The notes: a model not told the origin generated them from the sequence alone. A stretch of 64,000 bases of DNA from UBA4744 sp963718995 (GCA_963718995.1 CAVRAP010000005.1:28348-92347), one strand, 5' to 3'. Counted from the stretch's first letter, positions 27,687 to 37,121 are shown. Numbers and translations are program-made.

Positions 27687-27722
27687 GAGAAGGGCCCCCG
27701 ATCAGATTCGGGGGCCCTTCTC
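27687..27722. terminator. Perfect 15-bp hairpin terminator, possibly bidirectional
   Basis: GAGAAGGGCCCCCGA pairs with TCGGGGGCCCTTCTC around a six-base loop. It sits between the convergent FAS1 and hydrolase genes. Confidence 0.9.
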
Positions 27723-27756
27723 ATGGCCGAACCAAAACATCAGGGGCAGCCTCGCT

Positions 27757-28647
27757 TCAGGACGCTCCGGCGACCCTGAGGATCGCCAGGGCGATCTCCT
27801 TGGGGACTTCTTCCTGGAGGAAGTGCCCGGCCTCGGTCCGGGTGACCCGGGCGTCGGGCAGCATGCGTGCGATGTGATTGCGAGCCCCGCCCAGAACCGG
27901 GTCGCGGTCCCCCCAGACGATTTCCGCCGGGCCGGGATAGGTGCGAACGAATTCGCCGACTCGCCGCAGAGCAGGGATGGAAGGGTGGTCCATGGAATCG
28001 GGGACCATGCGGGTCAGCGCCAGCGGCGCCTGGTTGTGGCGCCGGTCTCGCAGCGGATACCGGTACGCCCGGGCGACCGCTCCCCGGATGCTGGATCGGT
28101 CACCTTGCGCGGCCGCCAAAGCAATCTGGGGGAAACCGACCAGGCGGTAGGCCAGGTCACTGACGACCGGTAACCGCCCGAAGCGGTGGAAGGCGGTCGC
28201 CTTGAAGTCCGGTTTCGGTTCACTCAGGGCAGTGTTGAGCACAACGAGGCCGCCCAGACGATCTGGACGGGTTGCCATGGCCCCGACCCCGATGGCGCCT
28301 CCCCAGTCCTGCACCACCAGGACCAGGTCGTCGAGGGCCAGCTCGTCGACCAGACCTCCGAACCATTCGATATGGTGCTCGAGGGTATGAGCGGCCGCCG
28401 CGGGCTTGTCGGAGAACCCCAGGCCGACCAGATCGGGCATGATCACCCGCACCGGTTGACCGAGCAGCGCCATGGCTACCTTGCGATACAGGAACCCCCA
28501 ACTCGGGTTGCCGTGCACGCACAACACCGGCCTCCCCTCGCCGATTTCCATCACATGGTTGCGATGACCGCCCACCTCGATCAGGTAGCGGCGGAAGGGC
28601 ACCATCTTCTCGAGCCAGGCAGGCAGGGGTGGCGGGGGGAGATTCAT
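27757..28647 (-). CDS. Haloalkane dehalogenase-like alpha/beta hydrolase
   Basis: About 296 residues. Oxyanion motif HGNPSW, nucleophile Asp in VVQDWGGAIGVG (Asp in place of Ser is the dehalogenase/epoxide hydrolase signature), second acid in IVWGDRDPVLGG and catalytic His in TEAGHFLQEEVP. A cap domain lies between. These features match haloalkane dehalogenases of the HLD group, though substrate and halide-stabilising residues cannot be confirmed. Single gene, intact frame. Confidence 0.82.
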   Translation of the reverse strand: MNLPPPPLPAWLEKMVPFRRYLIEVGGHRNHVMEIGEGRPVLCVHGNPSWGFLYRKVAMALLGQPVRVIMPDLVGLGFSDKPAAAAHTLEHHIEWFGGLVDELALDDLVLVVQDWGGAIGVGAMATRPDRLGGLVVLNTALSEPKPDFKATAFHRFGRLPVVSDLAYRLVGFPQIALAAAQGDRSSIRGAVARAYRYPLRDRRHNQAPLALTRMVPDSMDHPSIPALRRVGEFVRTYPGPAEIVWGDRDPVLGGARNHIARMLPDARVTRTEAGHFLQEEVPKEIALAILRVAGAS

Positions 28648-28669
28648 GGCAGGGACGATATCAGTTGTC

Positions 28670-28708
28670 AGTTGACGGGGAACTGGAAACTGGAAACTGG
28701 AAACTGGG
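28670..28708. repeat. Heptamer tandem repeats
   Basis: TCAGTTG twice, then AACTGGA repeated about four times (28681-28708), between the hydrolase gene start and the kbl stop. Unit length 7 bases, as in another array at 32.9 kb. Confidence 0.85.
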
Positions 28709-28715
28709 AACTTCC

Positions 28716-29906
28716 TTAGATCATTCCCATGGCTTGGCCGATTCTGGTGAAGGCTGCAGTGCCGTACTCGAGATCCTCTTCGGAGTGCGCGGCGGAGATC
28801 ATGACCCGGATCCGGGCGGTCCCCAGTTGCACGGTCGGGAAAGCAATCGCCTGCGCAAAGACCGCTTCTTCGGCGAACAGGCGACGCGAGAACTCCTGAG
28901 CAACCTTCTCATCCCCCAGCATCACCGGGGTAATCGGCGTCTCGCTGTGGCCGATGTCGAAACCGGCGGCGCTCATCGCCTCCTTGAACCATCGGGCGTT
29001 CGCCCAGAGACGGTCAACAAGTTCGGTGGATTCCTCCAGGATCTCGATCGAGGCGATACAGGCGGCCACATCCGGTGGGGTCACCGCCGATGAGAACAGG
29101 AACGGGCGAGCCCGCTGCATCAACCAGTCGATCAATGCCTGCGGCCCGGCCACATAGCCGCCCATAACGCCGAAAGCCTTCGACATCGTGCCGACTTCCA
29201 CCTCGACCCTTCCATGCAAACCGAAGTGGTCGACGATTCCCCGTCCGCCGCGGCCGAGCACCCCCTCACCGTGGGCGTCGTCGACCATGACCATCGCCTC
29301 GAACTCATCGGCGGCATCGACGATGCGGTCCAGCGGAGCGATGTCGCCGTCCATCGAGAAGACCCCGTCGGTGATGATGAGAATGTTGCGGGCACCTTCC
29401 GCTCGCGCCTCACCAAGCTTGACTCGCAGATCAAAGACATCGGCGTGGGCATAGATCTTGCGGCCTGCTTTTGCCAGTCGCACACCGTCGATGATCGACG
29501 CATGGTTGAGGGCGTCGGTGATGATGACGTCTTCCTTGTCCACCAGAGCCGGGATCACGCCGACGTTGGCGACGAAACCGGACTGGAGCGAGATCGTTGC
29601 TTCGACGCCTTTGAAAGCAGCCAGCTTGGCTTCGAGCTCATCATGGAGGGTCATCGTGCCGGCGATGGTTCGCACCGCCCCGGGACCGACCCCGTAACGA
29701 TCGAGCGCGGACTTGGCTGCTGCCACGAGGCGCGGGTGATTGGCCAAGCCGAGGTAGTTGTTCGAGCAGAAGTTGAGAACTCTCTTGCCATCGACCTGCA
29801 GCCAGGATCCCTGCGGGCCGTCGATGTGCCGGATGGTGTTGTAGAGACCACCGTCCCGCAGTTCTTGCACCTGCTCGGCGAGGAATCCGGTCTTGTTCAT
29901 GTTCAA
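28716..29906 (-). CDS. kbl: Glycine C-acetyltransferase (2-amino-3-ketobutyrate CoA ligase)
   Basis: PLP enzyme that cleaves 2-amino-3-ketobutyrate with CoA to glycine and acetyl-CoA, the second step of threonine degradation. Family blocks include VLNFCSNNYLGLANHPRLVA, GVGPGAVRTIAGTMTLHDEL, DALNHASIIDGVRL, MVDDAHGEGVLG and GTMSKAFGVMGGYV, where Lys binds PLP. About 396 residues, intact. It directly follows tdh (10 bases), forming the tdh-kbl operon. Confidence 0.95.
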   Translation of the reverse strand: MNMNKTGFLAEQVQELRDGGLYNTIRHIDGPQGSWLQVDGKRVLNFCSNNYLGLANHPRLVAAAKSALDRYGVGPGAVRTIAGTMTLHDELEAKLAAFKGVEATISLQSGFVANVGVIPALVDKEDVIITDALNHASIIDGVRLAKAGRKIYAHADVFDLRVKLGEARAEGARNILIITDGVFSMDGDIAPLDRIVDAADEFEAMVMVDDAHGEGVLGRGGRGIVDHFGLHGRVEVEVGTMSKAFGVMGGYVAGPQALIDWLMQRARPFLFSSAVTPPDVAACIASIEILEESTELVDRLWANARWFKEAMSAAGFDIGHSETPITPVMLGDEKVAQEFSRRLFAEEAVFAQAIAFPTVQLGTARIRVMISAAHSEEDLEYGTAAFTRIGQAMGMI

Positions 29907-29916
29907 CTCCCGCCCG

Positions 29917-30975
29917 TCAACTCAACGGCCCGTCGGCGTCGGCCGCGTCCGGGAACATCACGACCTTGCCGCAGTCCCCGGTGGCCATCAATTCAAACGC
30001 TTCCTCGAAGTCATCCAGGGCGAAGCGGTGGGTGACCAGGGGCGCGAGATCGATCGCACCCGAGCGGAGCAAACCGCGCATCTTGTACCAGGTGTCCCAG
30101 AGCTTGCGTCCGACGATCCCGTAGACACTCGCTCCCTTGAAAATAATGTGATCGTCGAGATTGAAGCTGAGATCGGCCGAGGTCAAACCCAGCAGCGCTG
30201 CCTCCCCGCCCGGCTTGAGACAACGAAACCCTTCGTCGATCGCGCTCGGGGCTCCCGACATCTCCAACAGCACGTCGACGCCCTCCCCCTCCGTCGCATC
30301 CATCACAGCCGAGAAGACGTCCTGCTTCTTCGGGTTGATGGTGAGATCGGCCCCCATGGTCCACGCCATCGAGAGGCGGTAATCACTGACATCGGTCGCG
30401 TAGACCGACCTGGCTCCCAGGGCCCGGGCGGCGGCAATCGCCATGACGCCGACCGGCCCGCAGCCGGTGACCAGCACCTTGCAACCGGCCACCAGGGGAA
30501 CGGAAGCGGTATGGACGGCATTCCCGAAGTTCTCCTGCAGCGACGCTATCGAGTACGGCATATCGGGAGGGTCGGCCCAGGCATTGATCGCAGGAACGGC
30601 TACGTATTCGGCGTACGCACCATCGCGATGCACACCCAGGATCTGCGTGTTTTCGCACAGGTGTCCCTTGCCGGTCCGGCAGAAACTGCACTTGTTGCAG
30701 ACGACGTGTGACTCGACGGAGACCAGCTGGCCGACGTCCGGGCCGTCGGCGTTGGCGCCCTTTTCGACGACGACCCCGCAGAGCTCGTGGCCGATGGTGA
30801 GGGGAAGCTTGACGTGATCCTGGGCCCAGGGGTTCCACTCGTAGATGTGAAGATCGGTCCCGCAGATCGACGTCGCTTTCACCTGGATCAGGACGTCCTC
30901 GTCACCTACTTCTGGCGTCGGTAGGTCGACCATTTCGAACCCGGGGCCGGGCTTGTTCTTCTGAATCGCTCGCAT
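29917..30975 (-). CDS. tdh: L-threonine 3-dehydrogenase
   Basis: Zinc medium-chain dehydrogenase oxidising threonine to 2-amino-3-ketobutyrate with NAD. Catalytic zinc ligands in TSICGTDLHIYEWN and GHELCG, structural zinc in CNKCSFCRTGKGHLC, Rossmann GCGPVGVMA. The text ENFGNAVHTA is typical of Tdh. 352 residues, intact. First gene of the tdh-kbl pair, so threonine is converted to glycine and acetyl-CoA. Confidence 0.95.
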   Translation of the reverse strand: MRAIQKNKPGPGFEMVDLPTPEVGDEDVLIQVKATSICGTDLHIYEWNPWAQDHVKLPLTIGHELCGVVVEKGANADGPDVGQLVSVESHVVCNKCSFCRTGKGHLCENTQILGVHRDGAYAEYVAVPAINAWADPPDMPYSIASLQENFGNAVHTASVPLVAGCKVLVTGCGPVGVMAIAAARALGARSVYATDVSDYRLSMAWTMGADLTINPKKQDVFSAVMDATEGEGVDVLLEMSGAPSAIDEGFRCLKPGGEAALLGLTSADLSFNLDDHIIFKGASVYGIVGRKLWDTWYKMRGLLRSGAIDLAPLVTHRFALDDFEEAFELMATGDCGKVVMFPDAADADGPLS

Positions 30976-31075
30976 GGTTGCTCAGGCTAGCGGTGCGTTC
31001 AGACCCATGGCCTCCCGGCGGATGGGCCGGGCATGCGCACGAACCCGGGGGAAGTGAACCTCGTAGACTTCCCCC

Positions 31076-32107
31076 ATGCGGCGTGTGCTGGTGATCGGGG
31101 GGACGAGGTTCATCGGGTTGCATACGATCCGGGCGCTCGTCGCCGCCGGTTGCGAAGTGGCGGTGTTCCATCGGGGGACCACGGAAACGGCCGGGCTCCC
31201 CCACGTGCAACATCTCCACGGTGACCGCCGCGATTTGCTGTCCTCCGTGAAAGACTTCGAGCGATTCGCTCCCGACGTCGTCCTGGACATGATCCCCCTC
31301 ACCCGGGGCGACGCCGTAGATACCATGTTGGCCTTCACCGGTCTCGCCGGTCGATTGGTAGCTATCTCCAGCCAGGACGTCTACCTCGCCTACGACATCC
31401 TCCGGAATCGGGCCGACCAACCACCCGTCCCGCAACCCATGACGGAGGATGCCCCCCTCCGCGATCAGTTGTACCCCTATCGGGACCTCTTCCCACCGGA
31501 CAGCCGGATGTTCACCTACGACAAGATCCCCGTCGAGCAGACCTATCTCGGCGAGGCCGGGCTGCCCGGAACCATCCTCCGGCTCCCGGCGGTATACGGG
31601 CCGGATGACTACCAGCACCGGCCGTTCCCCTATCTGAAACGTATGGTCGATGGCCGTCGGTGGATCCTGCTGGACGAGCAGGCATCACAGTGGCGTTGGA
31701 GCCGGACCTACGTACAGAACGCTGCGGAAGCCATCGCGCTGGCCGTCGTGAACGATGCAGCCTCCGGGCGGATCTACAACGTTGCGGCACCGCAGGCGCG
31801 CACGGAGACCGAATGGGTCAAAGCGATCGGAGCTGCGTTTGGATGGTCGGGAGAGGTCGTGACCCTCCCAACCGAGCAGGTCCCCGAGCATCTTCGAGAT
31901 GAGGACTTGAACTTCGCACAGGATCTCGTGGCCGACACAACCCGGATTCGTGACGAACTCGGCTTCCGCGAGTCTGTGGAACCTGCAGAGGCGATGGCCA
32001 GGACCATCGCCTGGGAAGTAGCCAACCTGCCAGATGAGCTGCCGCCCAACCGTTTCGACTACGACGCGGAGGACGCGGCGCTTCCCGACCTGACGCTGGG
32101 GATCTAG
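31076..32107 (+). CDS. NAD-dependent epimerase/dehydratase-like SDR
   Basis: 343 residues. The Rossmann motif GGTRFIGLHTIRALV is clear, with SSQDVYLAY in place of the catalytic Ser/Thr strand. The usual YxxxK pair is altered: the region reads FTYDK, so the position four before Lys is Phe. Such divergence is known in atypical extended SDRs that may be non-catalytic or bind RNA or cofactors differently. Substrate unknown. An ATG start 100 bases from the divergent tdh fits. Confidence 0.8.
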   Translation: MRRVLVIGGTRFIGLHTIRALVAAGCEVAVFHRGTTETAGLPHVQHLHGDRRDLLSSVKDFERFAPDVVLDMIPLTRGDAVDTMLAFTGLAGRLVAISSQDVYLAYDILRNRADQPPVPQPMTEDAPLRDQLYPYRDLFPPDSRMFTYDKIPVEQTYLGEAGLPGTILRLPAVYGPDDYQHRPFPYLKRMVDGRRWILLDEQASQWRWSRTYVQNAAEAIALAVVNDAASGRIYNVAAPQARTETEWVKAIGAAFGWSGEVVTLPTEQVPEHLRDEDLNFAQDLVADTTRIRDELGFRESVEPAEAMARTIAWEVANLPDELPPNRFDYDAEDAALPDLTLGI

Positions 32108-32131
32108 CGCAGACCCCGGCGGGCTTGTCCT

Positions 32132-32866
32132 CTAGACGGCGTAGACCCCCACCATCATCCTGAGCACCTCACCGTCTGCGAGGGTGGCTTCCTCATACCG
32201 GCCGTCGAATCCGACTTCGTTGAGGATGCGGAACCATTCGTCTCGAGAGAACAGACCGCACAGGTGACGGTCGTAGAGGACCGACGTGCTGGTTCCAAGC
32301 AGCAGCAGGTAGGCGAAATCCGTGACGTAGGTCGTGTCGTCCGGATCCGGATCGCGGGTCCATTGCAGATACCGCATGCCCCGACCCTCGCCGTCGTGTC
32401 CACCGTGACCGGTGCCCGGCTGGAACGTTTCTTTGAGGTGATCGGGAACGAAAAGGGCCACACCACCCGGCCGGCAATGCTCGAACGCCGTTCGCACGGT
32501 CGCCCGCAGATCGTCTTCGGTCGTCAGGTAGGCAACGGCGTCGTGGACGAACACGGCGTCGAACTGGCGGCCCAGTCGCACCGTTCGCATGTCACCGAGA
32601 TGGTGTTCACAGTCCGGGTTGAGCCCGCGGCTGACCTTCAGCATTCCGGGCGACTTGTCAACCAGGGTCATCTCGAAATGCTGGTTCAGGTGGGAAGCGT
32701 TGTTGCCTCCGCCACTGCCCAGTTCCAGCACCGTTGCAACGGGGAACTGCGCGGCGCCGGCCAGGAGCTCCCGGTAGATGCCGGCCTCTTCGGCGTAGTC
32801 CTCAGGGGATGAGAGCAGCGGCCACCAGGTGGCGAGGTCTCCGTAGAGCCGAGGAAGTTCGTTCAT
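32132..32866 (-). CDS. Class I SAM-dependent methyltransferase
   Basis: About 244 residues. SAM-binding motif VLELGSGGGNNASHL, acidic LVDKSPGMLKVSRG, motif II region FDAVFVHDAVAYL and a motif III-like HCRPGGVALFVPDHL. No substrate-specific feature. Convergent with the SDR gene 25 bases away. Intact frame. Confidence 0.85.
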   Translation of the reverse strand: MNELPRLYGDLATWWPLLSSPEDYAEEAGIYRELLAGAAQFPVATVLELGSGGGNNASHLNQHFEMTLVDKSPGMLKVSRGLNPDCEHHLGDMRTVRLGRQFDAVFVHDAVAYLTTEDDLRATVRTAFEHCRPGGVALFVPDHLKETFQPGTGHGGHDGEGRGMRYLQWTRDPDPDDTTYVTDFAYLLLLGTSTSVLYDRHLCGLFSRDEWFRILNEVGFDGRYEEATLADGEVLRMMVGVYAV

Positions 32867-32916
32867 GTCCAGGTGCGGTTTCTGGTTGCAGGTTCCACCC
32901 TACGCGACCAACGGTG

Positions 32917-32942
32917 AGCTATCAGCTATCAGCTATCAGCTA
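32917..32942. repeat. Heptamer tandem repeat AGCTATC
   Basis: AGCTATC repeated about 3.7 times in tandem upstream of the methyltransferase start. Same unit length as the array at 28.7 kb but different sequence. Confidence 0.85.
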
Positions 32943-33110
32943 GGGGTGATCTCACGTTTTCAGCTGGCAGCAGGGAGCGAAGCGGCCTGGAAGCTGGACG
33001 CTCTTCTGGTTTTCGCGCTTGCTCTCCGGCGCCTAGAGTCTGAGCACGCCAACTTCCCCCACTTCCCTGGGTGCGCGACAAAAAACGCGAAAAATGGTCA
33101 CCGAATACCA

Positions 33111-33140
33111 TTGACGTAATTACGTCGCAGTGATTATGGT
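33111..33140 (+). promoter_or_regulatory. Promoter of nrdJ with internal palindrome
   Basis: TTGACG (33111-33116) and TATGGT (33135-33140) with an 18-base spacer. The spacer start and the -35 share a perfect 14-base palindrome GACGTAATTACGTC (33113-33126), a candidate operator for an unknown regulator. Confidence 0.55.
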
Positions 33141-33152
33141 GACCAAGCTACA

Positions 33153-33198
33153 CACCAGATGTCGTGGATGGCTTCCCCCTCGACCACAACATCTAGTG
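33153..33198 (+). promoter_or_regulatory. Pair of NrdR boxes
   Basis: CACCAGATGTCGTG (33153-33166) and CACAACATCTAGTG (33185-33198) resemble the NrdR consensus CACWANATNTWGTG; the second is a full match. Their starts are 32 bases apart, three helical turns, the spacing normal for paired NrdR sites. They lie just downstream of the predicted transcription start, so the repressor should block nrdJ when dATP is high. Confidence 0.75.
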
Positions 33199-33266
33199 GT
33201 ATTGACGAAAAGCTTCTGGTAGGCACCGGGCTGGGTGGAATGTGCCCGGAACGTGGAGGGATACGT

Positions 33267-36200
33267 ATGTTTGAGACAGGGACCAAGGGTCTGACGATTG
33301 ACCGACGCTTCACCAAAGCCGGCGAAGACCCCTACGCATCGATCGAATGGACCCAGCGGGACTCGAAGATCGCCAATCCGGACGGATCGGTGGTTTTTGA
33401 GATGAAAGACGCCCAGATACCGGCCGCCTGGTCGCAGGTCGCCACCGACATCATGGTTTCGAAGTACTTCCGGAAAGCCGGCATACCTCAGTACGACGAA
33501 GACGGCCGCCAACTCTTCGACGAAGATGGGGAGCCCGTCCTCGGACCGGAACGCTCGGCCCAGCAGGTTTTCAACCGGCTCACCGAAACGTGGCGTTGGT
33601 GGGGCGAGCAGAACGGCTACTTCGCCTCATCGGAGGACGCCCAGGCATTCGAAGACGAACTGAAGTACATGCTGGCCAATCAGATGGCGGCCCCCAACAG
33701 TCCGCAGTGGTTCAACACCGGACTCAACAACGCCTACGGCTTGACCGGCCCACCCCAGGGTTTCTGGTACGTCGATCCCGAAACGGAGGAGTTGATCCCG
33801 GGACCCGACTCGTACAGTCGACCCGCTCCTCACGCTTGCTTCATCCAGGCCGTCGGTGACGACCTCGTCAATGACGGCGGCATCATGGACCTCTGGACCA
33901 AAGAAGCGCGCCTGTTCAAGTTCGGATCCGGCACCGGAACGAACTTCTCAACGATCCGGGCCGAAGGTGAGCCCCTCTCGGGAGGCGGACGATCCTCGGG
34001 TGTCATGTCGTTCCTGAAGATCGGTGACCGGGCGGCCGGCGCCATCAAGTCCGGTGGCACGACTCGCCGGGCAGCCAAGATGGTGATCCTCGACGTCGAC
34101 CACCCGGACATCGAAGCGTTCATCAACTGGAAGAAGGTCGAGGAGGAGAAGGCCAAGATCCTCATCGCCAACGGATTCCCGGCCGATTTCAACGGCGAGG
34201 CCTATCAAACGGTTTCGGGGCAGAACTCGAACAACTCCGTGCGGGTCACCCAGCAGTTCCTGCAAAGGGTCATCGAAGACGGTGACTGGGACCTGATCGA
34301 ACGCTCTACCGGAGCGGTGCGTCGGTCGGTCAAGGCTCGCCACATCTGGCGGACGATCGCCGATGCCGCCTGGGCTTGTGCCGACCCCGGCATGCAGTTC
34401 GACACAACGATCAATGAATGGCACACGTGCCCGGAGGGTGGACGGATCCGCGCCTCCAACCCGTGCTCGGAGTACATGTTCCTGGACAACACGGCCTGCA
34501 ATCTGGCCAGCCTCAATCTGGTCAAGTTCTACGACGATGCCACCGGGGCCTTCAACGTCGAAGCCTACGAACACGCCATCCGCATCTGGACGATGGTGCT
34601 GGAGATCTCCGTCACCATGGCCCAGTTCCCTTCCCGGGACATTGCCCTCGGTTCGTACGAGTACCGGACGCTCGGCCTCGGGTACGCCAACATCGGTTCG
34701 CTCTTGATGCGGTCGGGCATTCCCTACGACTCGGACGAGGGACGCGCCATCGCCGGAGCCCTCACCTCCATCCTCACCGGACGTGCGTACGCAACGTCGG
34801 CGGAGATGGCAGCCGCGATCGGTCCTTTCCCGCGTTTCTGGGAGAACCGGGACCACATGCTGCGGGTGATCCGCAACCACCGGCGGGCGGCCCACGACGC
34901 ACCCATCGAGGAGTACGAAGGCATCACCCACTACGTGATGGCCCTCGACCCCACGATGGCACCAGGGCCCCTTGTCGAAGCAGCCCGCCGCGCCTGGGAT
35001 GCGGCCCTCGAGTCTGGTGAGACGAACGGCTTCCGCAATGCACAAGCCAGCGTGCTCGCTCCGACCGGAACCATCGGCCTCCTGATGGATTGCGATACCA
35101 CCGGCGTCGAACCCGACTTCGCCCTCGTGAAGTTCAAGAAACTGGCCGGGGGTGGCTATTTCAAGATCGCCAACCAGTCGATCGCCTCGGCTCTGCGGCG
35201 ACTCGGCTATGGCGAGGATCAGATCGAACGAATCGTGCGGTACGTCGTCGGGACCATGACGCTCGATGGCACACCCCATGTCAACCGGGCGAGTTTGTCG
35301 CAGCATGGACTGCCCGATGATGCGATCGACAAGATCGAAGCCGCCCTCCCCAGCGTGTTCGACCTCCGGCACGCTTTCAACGCCTATGTGCTCGGGGAAG
35401 CGACCATGGACGCGATTGGCATTCCGGCCGATCGCTACCTGGCCCCCGGGTTTGACTTGCTGGCCTCCCTCGGCTTCTCCCGGAACCAGGTGATCGAGGC
35501 CAACGACGTGATCTGCGGCCGCCAGACCATCGAAGGCGCCCCGGAATTGGACCCCGAACACCTCCCGGTTTTCGATACGGCCAACAAGAACGGCAAGAAC
35601 GGGAAACGGTTCATCCATCACAACGGTCACATCAAAATGATGGCGGCGACGCAACCGTTCATCTCGGGAGCCATCTCGAAGACCATCAACATGCCCCATG
35701 AGGTAACGACCGGGGACATCGAAGGCGCCTACATGCTGTCGGCCGATCTCGGCCTGAAAGCCATGGCCCTCTACCGGGACGGCTCAAAAGCTTCCCAGCC
35801 GCTGTCGTCGACGTCCGACGAGGGCGACGATCAGGAGGAGGCCCAGGAGATCAACGCGGCCCTGATTGAGGAGAAGGCTTATGCCTGGGGTCGTATCCCG
35901 GCAGGAGTCTCACCGACCGAGGCCTATGACCGGGGCATGCAACCGCCTCGCTTCCTCCTCCCGGCCCGGCGCGCCGGGTTCACCCAGGAAGCTCGCATCG
36001 GGGGCCACAAAGTGTTCCTCCGTACCGGCGAGTACGAGGACGGGACCCTCGGCGAACTCTTCATCGATCTCGCCAAAGAGGGCGCGACGTTGCGCGGGAT
36101 CCTCTCCTGCTTCGCCATTGCGGTGTCGAAGGGACTCCAGTACGGCGTGCCCCTCGAGGAGTTCGTCGATACGTTCACGTTCCAGACGTTCGAACCCCGT

Positions 36201-36665
36201 GGCATGGTCGAGGGCCATCCCAACATCAAGATGGCCAACTCGATCGTCGACTACGTGTTCCGGGCGTTGGGAGTTGAGTACCTGGAGCGCGACGAACTGG
36301 CCCAGGTGCCTCCGGTCCGGGAGATGGAGTTGCCGGAGCCGGCCAAAGGGCTCGCCGTTGAAGCCGGCGTCCAGCTCGACCTGACCGATGCGGCCATGGA
36401 AAAGGACATCGACGTCCAGGTGGCTGCTGCCAATTTCGCCGATGCGCAGCCTGCACCAAACGGGTCGAACGGCACAACCACTCGACAGCCCGCCCGGGCG
36501 GCTGCAACGGTGACGGTCTCCGACGCGGGGACCGCCTCGGTGCAATCGGCTCTGGCGGCCATGATGGGAGATGCTCCCCTCTGCGAGACCTGCGGCCACA
36601 TCACCATCAGGTCGGGCAGCTGCTACAAGTGCCTCAACTGCGGCGGTACGACGGGGTGCAGCTGA
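33267..36665 (+). CDS. nrdJ: Adenosylcobalamin-dependent (class II) ribonucleotide reductase
   Basis: Reduces ribonucleotides to deoxyribonucleotides using a B12-derived radical. About 1132 residues in one intact frame. Motifs include ANQMAAPNSPQWFNTGL, FGSGTGTNFSTI, the active-site NPCSEYMFLDNTACNLASLN and APTGTIGLLMDCDTTG. A C-terminal extension carries a zinc-ribbon-like CETCGHI...CYKCLNCGG with the redox Cys pair. ATG 33267 is preceded by GGAGGG at 6 bases; the frame is open further upstream but through the NrdR boxes. Regulation by NrdR is predicted. Confidence 0.95.
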   Translation: MFETGTKGLTIDRRFTKAGEDPYASIEWTQRDSKIANPDGSVVFEMKDAQIPAAWSQVATDIMVSKYFRKAGIPQYDEDGRQLFDEDGEPVLGPERSAQQVFNRLTETWRWWGEQNGYFASSEDAQAFEDELKYMLANQMAAPNSPQWFNTGLNNAYGLTGPPQGFWYVDPETEELIPGPDSYSRPAPHACFIQAVGDDLVNDGGIMDLWTKEARLFKFGSGTGTNFSTIRAEGEPLSGGGRSSGVMSFLKIGDRAAGAIKSGGTTRRAAKMVILDVDHPDIEAFINWKKVEEEKAKILIANGFPADFNGEAYQTVSGQNSNNSVRVTQQFLQRVIEDGDWDLIERSTGAVRRSVKARHIWRTIADAAWACADPGMQFDTTINEWHTCPEGGRIRASNPCSEYMFLDNTACNLASLNLVKFYDDATGAFNVEAYEHAIRIWTMVLEISVTMAQFPSRDIALGSYEYRTLGLGYANIGSLLMRSGIPYDSDEGRAIAGALTSILTGRAYATSAEMAAAIGPFPRFWENRDHMLRVIRNHRRAAHDAPIEEYEGITHYVMALDPTMAPGPLVEAARRAWDAALESGETNGFRNAQASVLAPTGTIGLLMDCDTTGVEPDFALVKFKKLAGGGYFKIANQSIASALRRLGYGEDQIERIVRYVVGTMTLDGTPHVNRASLSQHGLPDDAIDKIEAALPSVFDLRHAFNAYVLGEATMDAIGIPADRYLAPGFDLLASLGFSRNQVIEANDVICGRQTIEGAPELDPEHLPVFDTANKNGKNGKRFIHHNGHIKMMAATQPFISGAISKTINMPHEVTTGDIEGAYMLSADLGLKAMALYRDGSKASQPLSSTSDEGDDQEEAQEINAALIEEKAYAWGRIPAGVSPTEAYDRGMQPPRFLLPARRAGFTQEARIGGHKVFLRTGEYEDGTLGELFIDLAKEGATLRGILSCFAIAVSKGLQYGVPLEEFVDTFTFQTFEPRGMVEGHPNIKMANSIVDYVFRALGVEYLERDELAQVPPVREMELPEPAKGLAVEAGVQLDLTDAAMEKDIDVQVAAANFADAQPAPNGSNGTTTRQPARAAATVTVSDAGTASVQSALAAMMGDAPLCETCGHITIRSGSCYKCLNCGGTTGCS

Positions 36666-36694
36666 GCCAGCGGCTTCAGCAACCAGACGAGAGG

Positions 36695-36717
36695 AGAGGG
36701 CCTGCGGGCCCTTTTCT
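36695..36717 (+). terminator. Hairpin terminator after nrdJ
   Basis: GAGGGCC-TGC-GGCCC stem followed by CTTTTCTC, 30 bases after the nrdJ stop. It abuts the end of a convergent lipoprotein gene. Confidence 0.65.
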
Positions 36718-37070
36718 CATCCCCGGCCGGTTGGACAGAATGAACTGGCAGCGGCGCCGGCCGCCGTCGACCACATCTGCAGCTCAGCCCGATCGGCATT
36801 CGAACCGGCCCACCCGGCGGCGAAAGCCTCCCGGTCGGCAGGGCTTCCGAGGTCGGCGTCACACACCTCCCGGGCGAAGGCCAGTAACTCGTCCTTCGTG
36901 ATGTCGTAGTTCGCCAGGGTGGCCGCCTCCCGGCTGACGACCAGGAACGTATTCCTGATGATCTCCGGCGCACCGTCGACTCCCCACGTTGCCGGCGAAG
37001 CTGTGGCAGACGAGCAGGCGCCGGCCGCCAGCGTGACGGCCAGGAGCAAGGCAGAGAGACGGAGTTTCAT
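36717..37070 (-). CDS. Small lipoprotein, function unknown
   Basis: Starts MKLRLSALLLAVTLAAGACS, a lipoprotein signal. About 117 residues, helical and acidic, with two later Cys residues (REVCDADLG and SSFCPTG) that could pair. No domain recognised. Convergent with nrdJ and about 50 bases downstream of the DUF2510 gene on the same strand. Confidence 0.65.
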   Translation of the reverse strand: MKLRLSALLLAVTLAAGACSSATASPATWGVDGAPEIIRNTFLVVSREAATLANYDITKDELLAFAREVCDADLGSPADREAFAAGWAGSNADRAELQMWSTAAGAAASSFCPTGRG

Positions 37071-37121
37071 GTCCTCATCATCGGCCACTTCGACCTGACG
37101 GTTGAGGGGCGGGTGGAGCGT

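Larger units (their letters stand above)
32867..33266. other. 400-base regulatory region upstream of nrdJ
   Basis: Contains, in order, a heptamer tandem repeat (32917-32942), a promoter with an internal palindrome (33111-33140) and two NrdR boxes (33153-33198). No ORF is convincing. The rest shows nothing recognisable. Confidence 0.7.

Noticed and set aside
33159..33266. N-terminal extension of NrdJ from 33159
   Set aside because: It would cover the NrdR boxes, lacks a ribosome site, and exceeds normal family length; ATG 33267 has GGAGGG.
33948..35699. 583-residue open frame antisense to nrdJ
   Set aside because: High-GC shadow frame; nrdJ is unmistakable on the plus strand and the antisense product has no domain.
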